Below, in pieces: positions 1 to 9,128 of a stretch of DNA of 64,000 nucleotides (positions are counted from its first letter, which is position 1; each line of letters opens with the position of its first letter). The stretch comes from Streptomyces sp. Edi2. Its GTDB lineage: Bacteria > Actinomycetota > Actinomycetes > Streptomycetales > Streptomycetaceae. The stretch lies in NCBI RefSeq assembly GCF_040253635.1, contig NZ_JBEJGX010000003.1:3224001-3288000 (forward strand). The letters are read 5' to 3'. The notes beneath the pieces were generated by a model. That model ran no database searches, had not been told where the DNA came from, and saw only the letters and a list, made by a program, of their open reading frames with translations. The translations under genes and the position numbers were made by a program.

Positions 1-786
1 CTCTCCAGCACCCTGCGGCCGGCCGTCGACCGCGGCGAATTCACCCTGGAGTACCAGCCACTGGTCGGGCTGGACGACGGCCGGGCGCAGGGGGTGGAGG
101 CGCTGGTGCGCTGGCGGCACCCGCAGTTCGGGACGCTGTCGCCGAATCGGTTCATCGCCCTGGCGGAGGAGAACGGCGCGATCGTCGAGCTGGGCCGCTG
201 GGTCCTGGAGCGGGCCTGCCACCAGGCGCGGGCCTGGCAGCTGGCGCACCCCGGCCAGCCGCTGTTCGTCAGCGTCAATGTGGCCGTACGTCAGGTGTGG
301 GACTCCGACCTGGTCGCCGATGTCGCCGGGATCCTCGCCGAGACCGGGCTGCCGCCGCAGCTGCTGCAGCTGGAGCTGACCGAGTCGGCGGTGATGGGCT
401 CGGCCGGGCGGCCGCTGCAGGCCCTCCAGGCGCTCAGCGACATGGGCGTACGGATCGCCATCGACGACTTCGGCACCGGCTACTCCAACCTCGCCTACCT
501 CAGCCGTCTCCCGGTGTCCGTGCTGAAGCTGGACGGCTCCTTCGTCCGCGGCTTCCGCTCGCAGGAGCACCCGAACCCGGCGGACGAGATGATCGTGGAG
601 GCGCTGGTGGCGCTGGCGCACCGGCTCGGCCTCACGGTCACCGCCGAGTGCGTGGAGAGCACCGAGCAGGCCGAGCGGCTGCGCCGGATCGGCTGCGACA
701 CCGGGCAGGGCTGGCTCTACTCCCGCCCCGTGGCCCCCGACCGGGTCGAGGCCCTGCTCGACGCGGGCCGCCACACGGGGGCCTGA
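1..786 (+). CDS. EAL-domain cyclic-di-GMP phosphodiesterase (C-terminal part)
   Basis: The gene enters from the left edge in frame 1 and ends at TGA 784-786, so only the last 261 codons are visible. They form an EAL domain: the EAL signature lies in VEALVRWRHP, followed by ELTES, IDDFGTGYSNL, the lysine of LKLDGSF, AECVES and the closing GQGWLYSRP. All acidic metal-binding motifs look intact, so hydrolysis of c-di-GMP to pGpG is plausible rather than a degenerate receptor role. EAL domains in Streptomyces usually sit behind GGDEF, PAS or membrane segments, but that part lies outside the window. c-di-GMP controls development through BldD in this genus; a link for this particular gene is inference. 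Confidence 0.93.
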   Translation, partial: LSSTLRPAVDRGEFTLEYQPLVGLDDGRAQGVEALVRWRHPQFGTLSPNRFIALAEENGAIVELGRWVLERACHQARAWQLAHPGQPLFVSVNVAVRQVWDSDLVADVAGILAETGLPPQLLQLELTESAVMGSAGRPLQALQALSDMGVRIAIDDFGTGYSNLAYLSRLPVSVLKLDGSFVRGFRSQEHPNPADEMIVEALVALAHRLGLTVTAECVESTEQAERLRRIGCDTGQGWLYSRPVAPDRVEALLDAGRHTGA

Positions 787-981
787 GTACCGCGGCACGC
801 GGAACAGCGCGCCGGCGCGGGCAGCGCCCGGACCAGCCGGCGCGGGCGCCCCGGACTCACCGGTGCGGGCGGAACAAAGTTCCGTCCGCACCGGAAAGAG
901 AATCCCGCCGCGACGGCGCGCAGCCCCCGCGGCGCGGGTCCGGCGGAATCACCACCGGCCGCAGCCCCCGCGCACGACGCG

Positions 982-2115
982 CTACGCCGGCAATCCGTAC
1001 GCGTCCGCAATCAGCTCGTACGAGCGCAGCCGGGCCGGGCCGCCGTGGGCGTTGGCGGTGATCATCAGTTCGTCGGCGCCGGTGCGCTTGGCGAGATCGT
1101 CCAGGCCCTGGCGGACGGCGTCCGGGGTGCCGTGGATGACATTGCCGAGCCAGTTGTCGGCGAAGTCCCGCTCCATGTCGCTGAAGCCGTACGCCTCGGC
1201 CTCCTCGGGGCTCGGGACCAGGCCGGGGCGGCCGCTGCGCAGCCGGACCATGGACAGCGCGCCGGTCAGCACCTGGCGGCGGGCCTCCCGCTCCTCCTCT
1301 GCGGCCAGCGCCGCGACCCCGATCAGGGCATACGGCTCGGACAGCACCTCGGAGGGGCGGAAGGACGCGCGGTAGAGGTCCAGGGCGGGGAGGGTGTTGG
1401 CCGCGGAGAAGTGGTGCGCGAAGGCGAACGGCAGTCCGAGGGAGCCGGCGAGCCGCGCGCTGAACCCGGAGGAGCCCAGCAGCCACAGGGGCGGCCGGTG
1501 CCGGGACTGCACGCCGCCGGGCGAGGTGGCCTGCACCGGGCCGGGGACCGCGTGAATCCTGGCGTAAGGGTGGCCGTCGGGGAAGGAGTCGTCGAGGAAG
1601 CGGGTCAACTCGGCCAGCTGCTGGGGGAAGTCGTCCGCCCCTTCATGCAGCCGGTCCGTCCTGCGCAGCGCCGCGGCAGTGGCTCCGTCGGTGCCCGGGG
1701 CACGCCCCAGGCCCAGGTCGACACGGCCGGGGGCCATCGCCTCCAGGGTGCCGAACTGCTCGGCGATCACCAGCGGTGCGTGGTTGGGGAGCATCACACC
1801 GCCGGAGCCGAGGCGGATGCGCTCGGTGTGGGCGGCGAGGTGGGCGAGCAGCACCGCGGGCGAGGAGGAGGCTACGCCGGGCATGGAGTGGTGCTCGGCG
1901 ACCCAGTAGCGGTGAAAGCCGCGGCGTTCGGCCGTCCGGGCGATGCCGACGGCCGTACGGACCGCGTCGGACGCGGTGTGGCCGGCGCCGACCGTCACCA
2001 GGTCGAGCACCGACAGGGGAACCGGAGCGGTGCCCTGAGCGGCGCCCCGTATCCCGTCGCCGCTGTCGCGGATCGCCTCGTCGCTGCCCCGGGCCTTGTC
2101 CTTCTCGCCGCTCAC
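982..2115 (-). CDS. LLM-class (luciferase-like) flavin-dependent oxidoreductase
   Basis: A 377-residue bacterial luciferase-like monooxygenase of the single-subunit, alkanal-monooxygenase-like group. The family fold is seen in the N-terminal VLDLVTVG strand, [12 protein letters not shown], the [20 protein letters not shown] segment and the [11 protein letters not shown] loop, which binds flavin and phosphate in relatives. Substrate unknown. I chose GTG at 2115 because AGGAGG (2125-2130) lies nine bases upstream; a TTG at 2157 would add 14 residues. It is co-oriented with the two racemase-like genes upstream (2286-4082) but 170 bp away, so it may or may not share their transcript. Confidence 0.88.
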   Translation of the reverse strand: MSGEKDKARGSDEAIRDSGDGIRGAAQGTAPVPLSVLDLVTVGAGHTASDAVRTAVGIARTAERRGFHRYWVAEHHSMPGVASSSPAVLLAHLAAHTERIRLGSGGVMLPNHAPLVIAEQFGTLEAMAPGRVDLGLGRAPGTDGATAAALRRTDRLHEGADDFPQQLAELTRFLDDSFPDGHPYARIHAVPGPVQATSPGGVQSRHRPPLWLLGSSGFSARLAGSLGLPFAFAHHFSAANTLPALDLYRASFRPSEVLSEPYALIGVAALAAEEEREARRQVLTGALSMVRLRSGRPGLVPSPEEAEAYGFSDMERDFADNWLGNVIHGTPDAVRQGLDDLAKRTGADELMITANAHGGPARLRSYELIADAYGLPA

Positions 2116-2285
2116 GGTGCGGGTCCTCCTCGCGTCGGTGGTCTGCGAGGAGGACAACCGGAGACGTTCTCCACTTATTCCCGGGTCAGATCGCCGGGCC
2201 GGATTCCCGGTTCGTCGCCGGGCCGGATCACCGGGCCGGATCGCCAGGCCCGGGTCCGACCGGAGTGGCGGACCGGGGGCGTCTC

Positions 2286-3011
2286 CTAGACGTGTGCCGT
2301 CCGCGAGAAGAGGGTGCCCAGCACCGGGCAGGACATCGTGCGGTCGAGCAGCCGCAGCCCTTCCCAGACCGTCACCTGATTGGCGGTGAGCACCGGCTTG
2401 CGCAGCTCCGCTTCGAGGGCCGGCAGATGTTCGGCGGTGTGCAGTGCGGTGTCCGGCAGCAGCACCACCTCGGCGTCGGGATGGTCACCCGCCCGGGCGA
2501 GCGCCAGCACCTCCTCGCTGCCCCAGGTGCCGACCTCGGCGGCGGTGATGATGCCGCTCCCGCGGGTCGAGACGACCTCCGTACCGGCGGACTTCAAGAA
2601 CGCGTGGAAGCGCTCGGCCACGTCGTCGGGGTAGGTGGCGGCGATCGCCACCCGCCGGGCCCCGAGCGCCTGGATGGCATGGGCGAAGGCGAAGGAGGTA
2701 CTGGAGGCGGGCAGGCCGGCGGTGACGGACAGCTCCCGGACCTGTTCATGGGCGCCCTCCCAGCCGAAGACGAAGCTGGCGCTCGTACAGGCCCAGACGA
2801 CCGCCTCGGCGCCGCGCTCCTTGAGCTCGTCGACACCGGCCGCCAGCCGCCCGGCGGAGCCCATCTCCAGCAGCGCGTCGACCCGGTGGGCGTCCTCGCC
2901 GATGTCGGTGTGCACGAGGGGCAGACGGACCACGCCGCCCAAGAGCGATTCGAGCCTGGGGTAGTCATCCTCCGCGGAGTAGCCGGGGTAGAGGAAACCG
3001 ACCGATGCCAT
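2286..3011 (-). CDS. Asp/Glu racemase-superfamily protein (maleate isomerase/EutA-like), second cysteine missing
   Basis: A 241-residue protein of the maleate cis-trans isomerase/aspartate-glutamate racemase superfamily. The first catalytic cysteine is present in [10 protein letters not shown], but where the family normally has a second cysteine this protein reads LLPDTALHT. The conserved AxQVTxWxxLR segment near the C-terminus is present. One-cysteine members include arylmalonate decarboxylase, though that enzyme keeps the other cysteine, so the chemistry is uncertain. ATG 3011 is preceded by AAGGGAGA. It lies 156 bp downstream of a two-cysteine paralogue, which suggests duplication and divergence in the same pathway. 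EutA of ectoine-use operons belongs to this superfamily, and an Ehu-type importer lies 4.5 kb away. Confidence 0.85.
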   Translation of the reverse strand: MASVGFLYPGYSAEDDYPRLESLLGGVVRLPLVHTDIGEDAHRVDALLEMGSAGRLAAGVDELKERGAEAVVWACTSASFVFGWEGAHEQVRELSVTAGLPASSTSFAFAHAIQALGARRVAIAATYPDDVAERFHAFLKSAGTEVVSTRGSGIITAAEVGTWGSEEVLALARAGDHPDAEVVLLPDTALHTAEHLPALEAELRKPVLTANQVTVWEGLRLLDRTMSCPVLGTLFSRTAHV

Positions 3012-3167
3012 GCAGTTCTCCCTTGCGTGTACGGCTGCGGGTGCAGGGGCGTTCGTGAACGCGGGTGCGTCCGTGAACGCGGGTGGTGCCGGGTGCGGAA
3101 GGGGCGCTGCCGGCGGGTGGGACCACACCGGCAGCATCCGTGGTGTGCGGACAGGCACGGACCCGCC
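3012..3167. repeat. intercistronic tandem repeat between the two racemase-like genes
   Basis: Within this spacer two near-identical 18-base units (GCGTTCGTGAACGCGGGT and GCGTCCGTGAACGCGGGT) lie back to back at about 3049-3084. The first contains the small palindrome CGTTCGTGAACG. Function unknown; it could be a weak operator or replication slippage. Confidence 0.5.
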
Positions 3168-4082
3168 TCACACCGGGGGCAGACCTCCCGTGTCCTCGGG
3201 CGGATAGGGCGGGGGTTCCAGACCGTCGAGGGCCTCCCCGTCCGGTACCGCGGCGGATCCGGCGAAGGCGGCCTCGGGGGTCGCCCCCGTCAGAGCCTCG
3301 CCCGGTCCGGCCGGCTCCGATCCGGTCATCGCGGCCGGGCCTCGGCGCGCCACCGGATCGAGCAGCGCCTGGTACGGGCCGACCGCCTGGACGCCGATGG
3401 CACGCAGCGCGGCCCACATCGTGACCTGATTGGCGGACAGCACCGGCATCCGCAGCTCGGCCTCCAGCTGCGGGATGACGTCGTAGGTCGGCAGATTCGT
3501 ACAGCTGATGAAGAGGGCATCGGCGGAGCCGACGACGGCCGCGCGGGCCATGTCGACGACGTCGCGGTACGGCACCTTCCAGATGTGCCGGGTCAGCCCG
3601 AGGTAGGCGCGGCCGGTGACCGTGATGCCTGCTTCGCCGAGGTAGTCCTCCAGGGAGTCGGTGACCGATTTCGTATAGGGCGTGACCACGGCGATGCGCC
3701 GTGCGCCGATCTCGCGCAGCGCTTCGATCAGTGCGCCCGATGTCGTGAGGGAGGGAACCTCCCCCGCCTGGGCCATGGCGGCGCACATGGCCCGCTCGCC
3801 CGCCACCCCGGCGACAAAGCTGCCGGACGTGCAGGCATAGGAGATGACCTGCGGTGATACCGCGCACAGCGCCTGGACGGCGGCGTGCAGCGTTTCGTGC
3901 TCACTGACCAGACGGGCCAGATCGAGGCTGACCTCGACGGGCACAAAAGGGGTGCGGGTGAGGTGGAGGGACACGTCGTCGGGGACCCAGCGCCACAGCT
4001 CTCTGTCGAGAGCGAAGTCGAAGGGAGCGACGACGCCCACGCCGAGCTGCGGCTGTGGGCCACCCAGAAAAGAGACGTCCAT
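3168..4082 (-). CDS. maleate cis-trans isomerase / Asp-Glu racemase family protein (two cysteines)
   Basis: About 304 residues. Both catalytic cysteines of the racemase/isomerase fold are visible: ISYACTSGSF and LFISCTNLPT, and the QVTMWAALRAIG segment follows. Such enzymes use the two cysteines for acid-base or nucleophilic catalysis on C4-C5 dicarboxylates, as in maleate isomerase; the true substrate is unknown. After residue about 250 there is a Pro/Gly/Ala/Glu-rich tail of roughly 50 residues that looks disordered and is not part of the family core. ATG 4082 has AGGGG close upstream. It is divergent from the D-2-hydroxyacid dehydrogenase at 4292 and shares the intergenic control region with it. 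Confidence 0.87.
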   Translation of the reverse strand: MDVSFLGGPQPQLGVGVVAPFDFALDRELWRWVPDDVSLHLTRTPFVPVEVSLDLARLVSEHETLHAAVQALCAVSPQVISYACTSGSFVAGVAGERAMCAAMAQAGEVPSLTTSGALIEALREIGARRIAVVTPYTKSVTDSLEDYLGEAGITVTGRAYLGLTRHIWKVPYRDVVDMARAAVVGSADALFISCTNLPTYDVIPQLEAELRMPVLSANQVTMWAALRAIGVQAVGPYQALLDPVARRGPAAMTGSEPAGPGEALTGATPEAAFAGSAAVPDGEALDGLEPPPYPPEDTGGLPPV

Positions 4083-4182
4083 GAAGGCCCCTAGAACAAA
4101 AACGAAGGGCTGGGATGGCCAGGCCAGTGGCCGGGGATGAGGTGCAGCCGGATCAAGCCGGGACGTCGGAACAGAGCCGTTG

Positions 4183-4211
4183 TTGACACGGTAGATACGA
4201 CTTCTTAGCGT
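4183..4211 (+). promoter_or_regulatory. sigma-70-like promoter for the D-2-hydroxyacid dehydrogenase
   Basis: TTGACA at 4183-4188 is followed after exactly 17 bases by TAGCGT at 4206-4211, a good HrdB-type pair. Transcription would start near 4218 and read into the dehydrogenase at 4292. Confidence 0.6.
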
Positions 4212-4247
4212 GGTCAATCCTCGCATCCCAGGCATCTGTCGGCGCCC

Positions 4248-4261
4248 CTTTCCATGGAAAG
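4248..4261. promoter_or_regulatory. 14-bp palindrome, candidate operator
   Basis: CTTTCCATGGAAAG is a perfect 14-bp palindrome about 30 bp downstream of the predicted transcription start and 30 bp before the dehydrogenase start codon. TTTCCA/TGGAAA half-sites are typical of IclR-family operators, and an IclR gene closes this cluster at 11094. That the two belong together is inference. Confidence 0.45.
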
Positions 4262-4291
4262 AGGCTCACGTTTCAGAACGGTTTCTGGCCC

Positions 4292-5257
4292 ATGTCCGAA
4301 AGCACCGTCCTCGTCCTCGGTTCCGACCCGCCGCCGAAGCTCGACCGGCTCACCGGCCGGGCTCGGGTGATCTTCACCGATGAGGACTCCCTCGCCGACC
4401 GACTCCCCACCGCCGACGTGCTGTTGGCGTGGGATTTCACCTCCGACGCGATCCGCAGAGCCTGGCCGGAGAAGGGCCCCAGGCCCCGGTGGGTGCACAC
4501 CGCGAGCGCGGGGGTGGACCAGCTGCTGTGCCCGGCGCTGATCGCCGACGACACCCTGGTGACCAACGCCCGGGGGGTCTTCGAGCAGCCGATCGCCGAG
4601 TATGTGGCCGGGCTGGTGATCGCCATGGCCAAGGACTTCTACGGAAGTTGGGAGCTGCAGCGGCAGCGGCGCTGGCAGCACCGCGAGACCCTGCGCCTGG
4701 GCGGCAGCCGGGCGGTGGTGGTGGGCTCCGGGCCGATCGGCCGGGCCATCGGCACCACTCTCCTGGCACTGGGTGTCAAGGTCGATCTGGTCGGCCGCCG
4801 GGAGCGCAGGGACGACCCGGAATTCGGCCTCGTCCATGCGAGTGACGCGCTGAACGGCCTCCTGCCCCAGGCGGATTGGGTGGTCTGCGCGGCGCCCCTG
4901 ACCGAGGCCACCCGCGGCCTGTTCGACAAGGCGGCGTTCTCCCGGATGCCGCCGCGGGCCCGGTTCATCAACATCGGGCGCGGCCAGCTGGTCGTCGAGG
5001 ACGCCCTGGTCGCGGCGCTGCGCGAATGGCGGATCGCGGCGGCGGCGCTGGACGTCTTCGAGCAGGAGCCGCTGCCGGAGAACAGCCCGCTGTGGGACGT
5101 CCCGCATCTGATCGTCTCGCCCCATATGAGCGGCGACACCCTGGGCTGGCGGGACGCCCTCGCCGAGCAGTTCCAGGACAACTTCGACCAGTGGTCGGCC
5201 GGCAAGCCGCTGCACAACCTCGTCGACAAGCGGCTCGGGTACGTACCGGTGCGGTGA
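4292..5257 (+). CDS. D-isomer-specific 2-hydroxyacid dehydrogenase
   Basis: A 321-residue NAD(P)-dependent reductase of 2-keto acids. The Rossmann motif is GSGPIG (about residue 150), followed by the NADP-friendly VGRRERR. The catalytic triad is recognisable: the arginine in INIGRGQLV, the glutamate in VFEQEPLPE and the histidine in VSPHMSG. No membrane segment or signal is present. The ribosome site is weak, but ATG 4292 follows the promoter and palindrome described above. It is followed 79 bp later by an amidase, probably in the same operon. Together with the racemase-fold proteins the context suggests breakdown of an amide or a 2-oxo/2-hydroxy dicarboxylate. Confidence 0.9.
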   Translation: MSESTVLVLGSDPPPKLDRLTGRARVIFTDEDSLADRLPTADVLLAWDFTSDAIRRAWPEKGPRPRWVHTASAGVDQLLCPALIADDTLVTNARGVFEQPIAEYVAGLVIAMAKDFYGSWELQRQRRWQHRETLRLGGSRAVVVGSGPIGRAIGTTLLALGVKVDLVGRRERRDDPEFGLVHASDALNGLLPQADWVVCAAPLTEATRGLFDKAAFSRMPPRARFINIGRGQLVVEDALVAALREWRIAAAALDVFEQEPLPENSPLWDVPHLIVSPHMSGDTLGWRDALAEQFQDNFDQWSAGKPLHNLVDKRLGYVPVR

Positions 5258-5336
5258 CGGCGCCCGCTGCCGGACCGGGCGCGCCACCTCGCCCCCGCCA
5301 CCGTCCCGCCCGGGGCGGCCAACGCTCGGAGGACGC

Positions 5337-6758
5337 ATGACCACCGAACCGACCCACCTCGCCGACCTCACCGCCACCCGCCTGGCGGCCGGGTACGCGG
5401 CCGGCGAGTTCTCTCCCGTCGAGGCGGCCCGGGCGGTGCTGGAGCGCGCCGAGGCCGCCCAGGCCGCGACGAACTGCTTCACCCGGATCGACGCGGACGA
5501 GGCGCTGTCGTCCGCCAAGGAAGCGGAGGAACGCTGGCGGGCCGGTACGCCTGCCGGGCCGGTGGACGGGGTGCCCGTCACCGTCAAGGACCTGATCCTC
5601 ACCCGGGGCGTGCCGACGCTGCGCGGTTCGCGGACGGTGCGGGCCGAGGGGCCGTGGGAGGAGGACGCCCCGTCGGTCGCCCGGCTGCGGGAGTCCGGGG
5701 CGGTGTTCGTCGGCAAGACGACCACCCCGGAGTTCGGCTGGAAAGGCGTCACCGACAGTCCGCGGCACGGGGTGACGGGCAATCCGTACGACCCGGGGCG
5801 CACCGCGGGCGGCTCCAGCGGCGGCAGTGCGGCGGCGGTGGCGCTGGGCGCCGGGCCGCTGAGCCTGGGTACCGACGGCGGCGGTTCGGTCCGTATCCCG
5901 GCGTCGTTCTGCGGGATCTTCGCCCTCAAAGCGACCTACGGGCGGGTGCCGCTGTATCCGGCGAGCCCGTTCGGGACGCTGGCGCACGTCGGGCCGATGA
6001 CCCGGGACGCGGCGGACGCGGCGCTGATGATGGAGGTGATTTGCGGCGCGGACTGGCGGGACTGGTCCCAGCTCGGTCCGGCCGGCGGGTCGTTCCGGGA
6101 GGCGCTGGCGGGTCCGGTCTCCGGGCTGCGGGTGGCCTACAGCCCCTCGCTCGGCTGGGACGTACCGGTGGCCCCGGAGGTCGCCGCGGCGGTCCGGGGG
6201 GCCGTCGACACGCTGGCCGGGCTCGGCGCGTCCGTCGAGGAGATCGACCCGGGCATCGCGGACCCCGTGGAGGCCTTCCACACGCTGTGGTTCAGCGGCG
6301 CGGCCCGGGTGGTGCAGCATCTGGACGACGCGGACCGGGCACTGCTGGACCCGGGACTCCAGGAGATCTGCGAGCAGGGCGCCCGCTACAGCGCACTGGA
6401 CTATCTGGCCGCGGTCGATACGCGGATGGCGCTCGGTCAGGCCATGGGACGCTTCCACAGCGCCTACGACCTGCTGGTGACCCCGACGGAGCCGCTCACC
6501 GCCTTCGAGGCGGGCGTCGAGGTACCGCCCGGATCCGGCCACACCCGTTGGACGGGCTGGACGCCGTTCACCTACCCGTTCAACCTCACCCAGCAGCCGG
6601 CCGCGACGGTGCCCTGCGGGGTGGACGGCGACGGGATGCCGATCGGCGTCCAGCTGGTCGGCGCGCGGCACGCGGACGCGCTGGTCCTGCGCGCCGCACA
6701 CGCCCTCTACGAAGCGGGGACCGCGGCGATCCCCGCGCCTCCTGCCCCCAGGGGCTGA
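5337..6758 (+). CDS. amidase-signature family amidohydrolase
   Basis: A 473-residue amidase with the complete Ser-cisSer-Lys machinery: the lysine in VTVKDLIL (about residue 83), the first serine in the GGSSGGSAAAVALG loop and the nucleophile in GTDGGGSVRIPASF. Such enzymes release ammonia or an amine from a carboxamide in the cytoplasm. ATG 5337 is preceded by CGGAGG at a good distance. The native 3' end lies in an imperfect adjacent 20-bp tandem repeat (6742-6761 and 6762-6781), the first copy carrying the stop codon. Clustered with the dehydrogenase upstream and an opposed DUF3830 gene downstream. Confidence 0.92.
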   Translation: MTTEPTHLADLTATRLAAGYAAGEFSPVEAARAVLERAEAAQAATNCFTRIDADEALSSAKEAEERWRAGTPAGPVDGVPVTVKDLILTRGVPTLRGSRTVRAEGPWEEDAPSVARLRESGAVFVGKTTTPEFGWKGVTDSPRHGVTGNPYDPGRTAGGSSGGSAAAVALGAGPLSLGTDGGGSVRIPASFCGIFALKATYGRVPLYPASPFGTLAHVGPMTRDAADAALMMEVICGADWRDWSQLGPAGGSFREALAGPVSGLRVAYSPSLGWDVPVAPEVAAAVRGAVDTLAGLGASVEEIDPGIADPVEAFHTLWFSGAARVVQHLDDADRALLDPGLQEICEQGARYSALDYLAAVDTRMALGQAMGRFHSAYDLLVTPTEPLTAFEAGVEVPPGSGHTRWTGWTPFTYPFNLTQQPAATVPCGVDGDGMPIGVQLVGARHADALVLRAAHALYEAGTAAIPAPPAPRG

Positions 6759-6781
6759 CCACTGCCCTCAGGGGCCGACCG
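6742..6781 (+). repeat. 20-bp tandem duplication of the amidase 3' end
   Basis: Two adjacent 20-base units starting CTGCCC, 17 of 20 bases alike. The first holds the last codons and TGA of the amidase; in the second the stop reads CGA. Similar duplications occur at 24404-24513 and 56395-56438. Confidence 0.6.
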
Positions 6782-6850
6782 CGTCGTCCCGTCGTCCGCC
6801 TGCGGGCGGAGGACGGGACGACGAGGCAGACGGGACTCTGACGACAGACC

Positions 6851-7351
6851 CTAGGCCCGCCGGAAGTTGAGGCTCTCCCCCAGGGCTCCGGCCCGCCACA
6901 GGTCCTGGCAGGCGTCGGCCATCCGGTCCAGGCCGTCGACGACACTGCCCCACACGATGCCCGGCACCCAGCCCGCGTCACCGTTGATCAGCAGATTGTT
7001 GCGCTCGTAGAACAGCGCAAGGTCGACAACGGTGGCGCGGCCCTGGTGCTTGGCCTGGGTCTCGTAACCGTAGGACTTCGTACCCAGTTGGGTGTCGGTG
7101 AAGGTGAAGTAGCACAGGTCGCCGGGGATCGGAGTGATCGTCGGATTCTCCAGCGGCGGCTCCTCCTGGGCGAACGGTGCGAGCAGGGCGTAGATCTCGT
7201 TGCGGGCGTATTTGGCGTGATAGACGTCGCCGCCCAGCGGGAGCGCGTCCCATACGGCATTGCAGGTGATCGGCGCGCGGTCGTCGAGCAACTTGGCCGT
7301 GCAGCTCACGCCGCGCTTGTCCAGGGAGACTTCGATGAAGCGATCGGTCAT
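6851..7351 (-). CDS. DUF3830 family protein (cyclophilin-like fold)
   Basis: A 166-residue cytosolic protein matching what I know of DUF3830: an acidic start RFIEVSLDKRGVSC, then LLDDRAPITCNAVWDALP, the HAKYARNEIY segment and the PGDLCYF block. The family has a cyclophilin-like barrel and is repeatedly found beside Asp/Glu racemases, amidases and hydantoinases, as here; no enzymatic activity is established to my knowledge. ATG 7351 is supported because the conserved family start follows at once. It faces the amidase (92 bp apart) and is divergent from the ABC importer, with which it shares a 137-bp control region. Confidence 0.8.
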   Translation of the reverse strand: MTDRFIEVSLDKRGVSCTAKLLDDRAPITCNAVWDALPLGGDVYHAKYARNEIYALLAPFAQEEPPLENPTITPIPGDLCYFTFTDTQLGTKSYGYETQAKHQGRATVVDLALFYERNNLLINGDAGWVPGIVWGSVVDGLDRMADACQDLWRAGALGESLNFRRA

Positions 7352-7425
7352 GCCCCGATCGTAGGTGGGCAATACCGGCGTACGGAACAACTCCGGGGCG
7401 CTTCTATCAAGGGCTGGAAACGATC

Positions 7426-7437
7426 GGCATATATGCC
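7426..7437. promoter_or_regulatory. palindrome upstream of the importer operon
   Basis: GGCATATATGCC is a perfect 12-bp palindrome 51 bp before the importer start codon, with TGGAAA just upstream. A close relative, GGCATATGCC, lies upstream of the IclR gene at 10900-10909. Candidate operator for that regulator. Confidence 0.45.
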
Positions 7438-7488
7438 AGGCGTTCGGGTAGCCGCGCGCCCATGGCTCCACCACAGGAGAACACCAAA

Positions 7489-8400
7489 ATGATCAAGAGA
7501 AAATTGGCCGGAGGCATCCGGCGGCGAACGCTGCTCGCGGGGGTGGCGGCGCTCGGCGCGGCGGGTGCGATGGGAGCGGGCACGGGCTGCTCCCGGGTGG
7601 ATGTCTCCGGGGCGACCGGGGGCGGGCACCAACTGGAGGATCTGCGGAAAAAGGGCACCGTCCGCATGGGCATCGCCAGCGAGCCGCCCTACGCCTCCAT
7701 CAACGACAAGGGCGAGCTGACCGGCGAGGCCCCCGCGGTCGCCAAGACGATCTTCCGGCGGCTGGGCATCAGGAATTTCGAGCCGGTACCGGTCGAATTC
7801 GGCGCACTGGTCCCGGGGCTGCACTCCTTCCAGTACGACGTGATCGTCGCGGGAATGTTCATCAACAAGGCCCGCTGTGCGGCCGTTCTCTTCTCCGACC
7901 CGGATTACGAGAGCAAGGACGCTTTCCTCGTACTCAAGGGAAACCCGAAAAATATCCATACCTATGCGGATATCGCCAAGGGGCACTACCGGATGGGTTC
8001 GGGTATCGGTTATGCCGAGATCGACTACGCGGTCGGCAACGGCGTCAAGAAGAGCACCATCCAGACCTACGGCGACCAGATCGCCGGGATGGAGGCCCTG
8101 GAGGCCGGCCGGATCGACGTCTTCGCCGGCACCGCGCTGACCATGATCGAGGCGCTGAAGACCGGCGCCCACCCCAAGGTCGAGATGACCGCACCGTTCA
8201 CGCCGGAGGTCGACGGCAAGCCCCAGCGCGACGGCGGCGGATACGGCTTCCGGATCGGCGAGACCAAGCTGCGCGACGCCTTCAACCGCGAACTGCAGAA
8301 GATGAAGAAGAGCGGCGAACTCCTGCGCATCGCCCGGCCGTACGGCTTCACCAAGGAGTTCCAGACCGACCTCACGGCGAAGGAGCTCTGTAAGAAGTGA
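7489..8400 (+). CDS. ehuB: ectoine/hydroxyectoine ABC transporter substrate-binding lipoprotein
   Basis: A 303-residue periplasmic-type binding protein (family 3). The N-terminus has IRRRTLL followed by a hydrophobic stretch and TGC, fitting a lipoprotein that may use the Tat route. Residues typical of EhuB follow: GIASEPPYASI, LTGEAPAVAKTIFRRLG, FQYDVIVAGMFINKARC and the closing GFTKEF. In EhuB of Sinorhizobium an aromatic cage and acidic/arginine side chains in these segments hold ectoine; matching them here is by eye. ATG 7489 has AGGAG ten bases upstream. First gene of a four-gene import operon with overlapping reading frames. Confidence 0.82.
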   Translation: MIKRKLAGGIRRRTLLAGVAALGAAGAMGAGTGCSRVDVSGATGGGHQLEDLRKKGTVRMGIASEPPYASINDKGELTGEAPAVAKTIFRRLGIRNFEPVPVEFGALVPGLHSFQYDVIVAGMFINKARCAAVLFSDPDYESKDAFLVLKGNPKNIHTYADIAKGHYRMGSGIGYAEIDYAVGNGVKKSTIQTYGDQIAGMEALEAGRIDVFAGTALTMIEALKTGAHPKVEMTAPFTPEVDGKPQRDGGGYGFRIGETKLRDAFNRELQKMKKSGELLRIARPYGFTKEFQTDLTAKELCKK

Positions 8401-9128
8401 CCGGCGCCCTGTGGCAACTCTTCTTCGAGGGTCTGTGGATCACCATCCAGCTGATGGTCTACAGCGCCGCCCTGGCCGCGGCCGTCGCCTTCGGCATCGG
8501 CCTGGCCCGCACCTCCCGGTTCTGGATCGTCCGCTTCCTGTCCGGGGTCTACGTGGAGTTCTTCCGCGGCACCTCGGCCCTGGTGCTGATGTTCTGGCTG
8601 TTCTTCGCGCTGCCGCTGCTGGGCTGGCAGTTGGTCGGTATCTGGGCGGGCACCCTGGCGCTGGGCCTGTCGTACGGCGCGTACGGCTCCGAGATCGTCC
8701 GCGGCGCCGTCCAGGCGGTGGCACCCGCCCAGCGCGAGGCGGCCATCGCGCTGAGCTTCACGCCCTGGCAGCGGCTGCGGAAGGTGATACTGCCGCAGGC
8801 CGTTCCCGAGATGATGCCGCCCTTCAACAACCTGCTGATCGAACTGCTCAAGGGCACCGCGCTGGCCTCGCTGCTGTCCATCGGCGAACTCACCTTCCAG
8901 GCCAAGCTCGCCCGGCTGTCGACGGGCCAGAGCGCCCAGATCTACGGCATCATCCTCGTCCTGTATTTCGCGGTCGCGTTTGTGATGACCCGGATCATGC
9001 GGGTGCTGGAACGCCGCGCCAAGGCCTCGGTCGGCCGGGCGGTGCCCAAGGGTGAGGGCTGGTTCTCCCGCAAACTGCCCGTCGAGAAGCAGGGCCCCGA
9101 GGCGCTGGCCACCGGAGGAAAGCCGTGA
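8397..9128 (+). CDS. ehuC: ectoine/hydroxyectoine ABC transporter permease
   Basis: A 243-residue His/Glu/Gln/Arg/opine-type polar amino-acid permease. It has about five membrane segments, including LWITIQLMVYSAALAAAVAFG near the N-terminus, the FFRGTSALVLMFWLFFALP segment and the EAA-type coupling loop REAAIALSFTPWQRLRKVILPQA that docks on the ATPase. GTG 8397 overlaps the previous stop by four bases (GTGA), so translation is coupled. The C-terminal 30 residues are a charged cytoplasmic tail. It pairs with the next gene as a heterodimeric channel. Confidence 0.85.
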   Translation: MTGALWQLFFEGLWITIQLMVYSAALAAAVAFGIGLARTSRFWIVRFLSGVYVEFFRGTSALVLMFWLFFALPLLGWQLVGIWAGTLALGLSYGAYGSEIVRGAVQAVAPAQREAAIALSFTPWQRLRKVILPQAVPEMMPPFNNLLIELLKGTALASLLSIGELTFQAKLARLSTGQSAQIYGIILVLYFAVAFVMTRIMRVLERRAKASVGRAVPKGEGWFSRKLPVEKQGPEALATGGKP

